Shown here: positions 5,189 through 5,199 of the stretch, in pieces
How the letters are laid out: every line of letters begins with the position of its first letter
How positions within the stretch are numbered: position 1 is the stretch's first letter
Notes under the pieces: generated by a model
Told to the model about the DNA's origin: nothing
Databases searched by the model: none
The model's input: the letters and a program-made list of their open reading frames with translations, nothing else
Position numbers and translations under genes: made by a program
Source: an uncultured Prevotellaceae bacterium
Lineage (GTDB): Bacteria > Bacteroidota > Bacteroidia > Bacteroidales > Bacteroidaceae
Direction of reading: 5' to 3'
NCBI GenBank assembly: GCA_937902455.1
Contig: CALELI010000087.1
Span: forward strand, 1 to 5,199
DNA: 5,199 bases

Positions 5189-5199
5189 GATTTCGGATT

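Overview
The window looks like chromosomal DNA of a Bacteroidales bacterium, most likely Prevotella or a close relative. This rests on three things. Two promoters resemble the Bacteroidetes sigma pattern (TTTG, about 20 bp, TAnnTTTG). The start codons lack clear Shine-Dalgarno sequences and follow A/T-rich leaders. The lipoprotein carries an acidic stretch after its lipid-modified cysteine, as surface lipoproteins of this phylum do. The genus is an inference; no marker gene is present.

Layout. 1-74: promoter and short leader. 75-1169 (+): lipoprotein of the nucleoside hydrolase family. 1170-1273: a weak A/T hairpin, a hexamer repeat array (GTTTTC x4), a second promoter and an imperfect palindrome. 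1274-2371 (+): a large type I phosphoribosyltransferase-like protein that I cannot assign to a named enzyme. 2389-3648 (+): a CodB-type cytosine/nucleobase permease, 17 bp downstream of the previous gene. 3649-3776: convergent intergenic region with two hairpins, the second a good candidate for a shared bidirectional terminator. 3777-5135 (-): a complete stand-alone TrpB2-type tryptophan synthase beta chain. 5136-5199: its upstream region, with AATTACG x4 and a 6-bp inverted repeat.

The three plus-strand genes form a plausible salvage route. An exported, possibly surface-anchored hydrolase would split nucleosides outside the cell. The freed base would enter through the CodB-like permease, and the phosphoribosyltransferase-like protein would convert it to a nucleotide in the cytoplasm. 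The second and third genes look like one operon; the first has its own promoter. Two active-site features are unusual: a Trp-Asp where most nucleoside hydrolases have His-Asp, and a Gly-Asp where most phosphoribosyltransferases have two acidic residues. No cytosine deaminase is in the window, so the permease's substrate is open. The minus-strand trpB2 is a separate unit with no trpA or other trp gene beside it, which fits indole salvage or an isolated TrpB2 role.

Every upstream region carries a different short repeat (8-mer, 6-mer, 10-mer, 7-mer), the main structural signal not explained by the genes.
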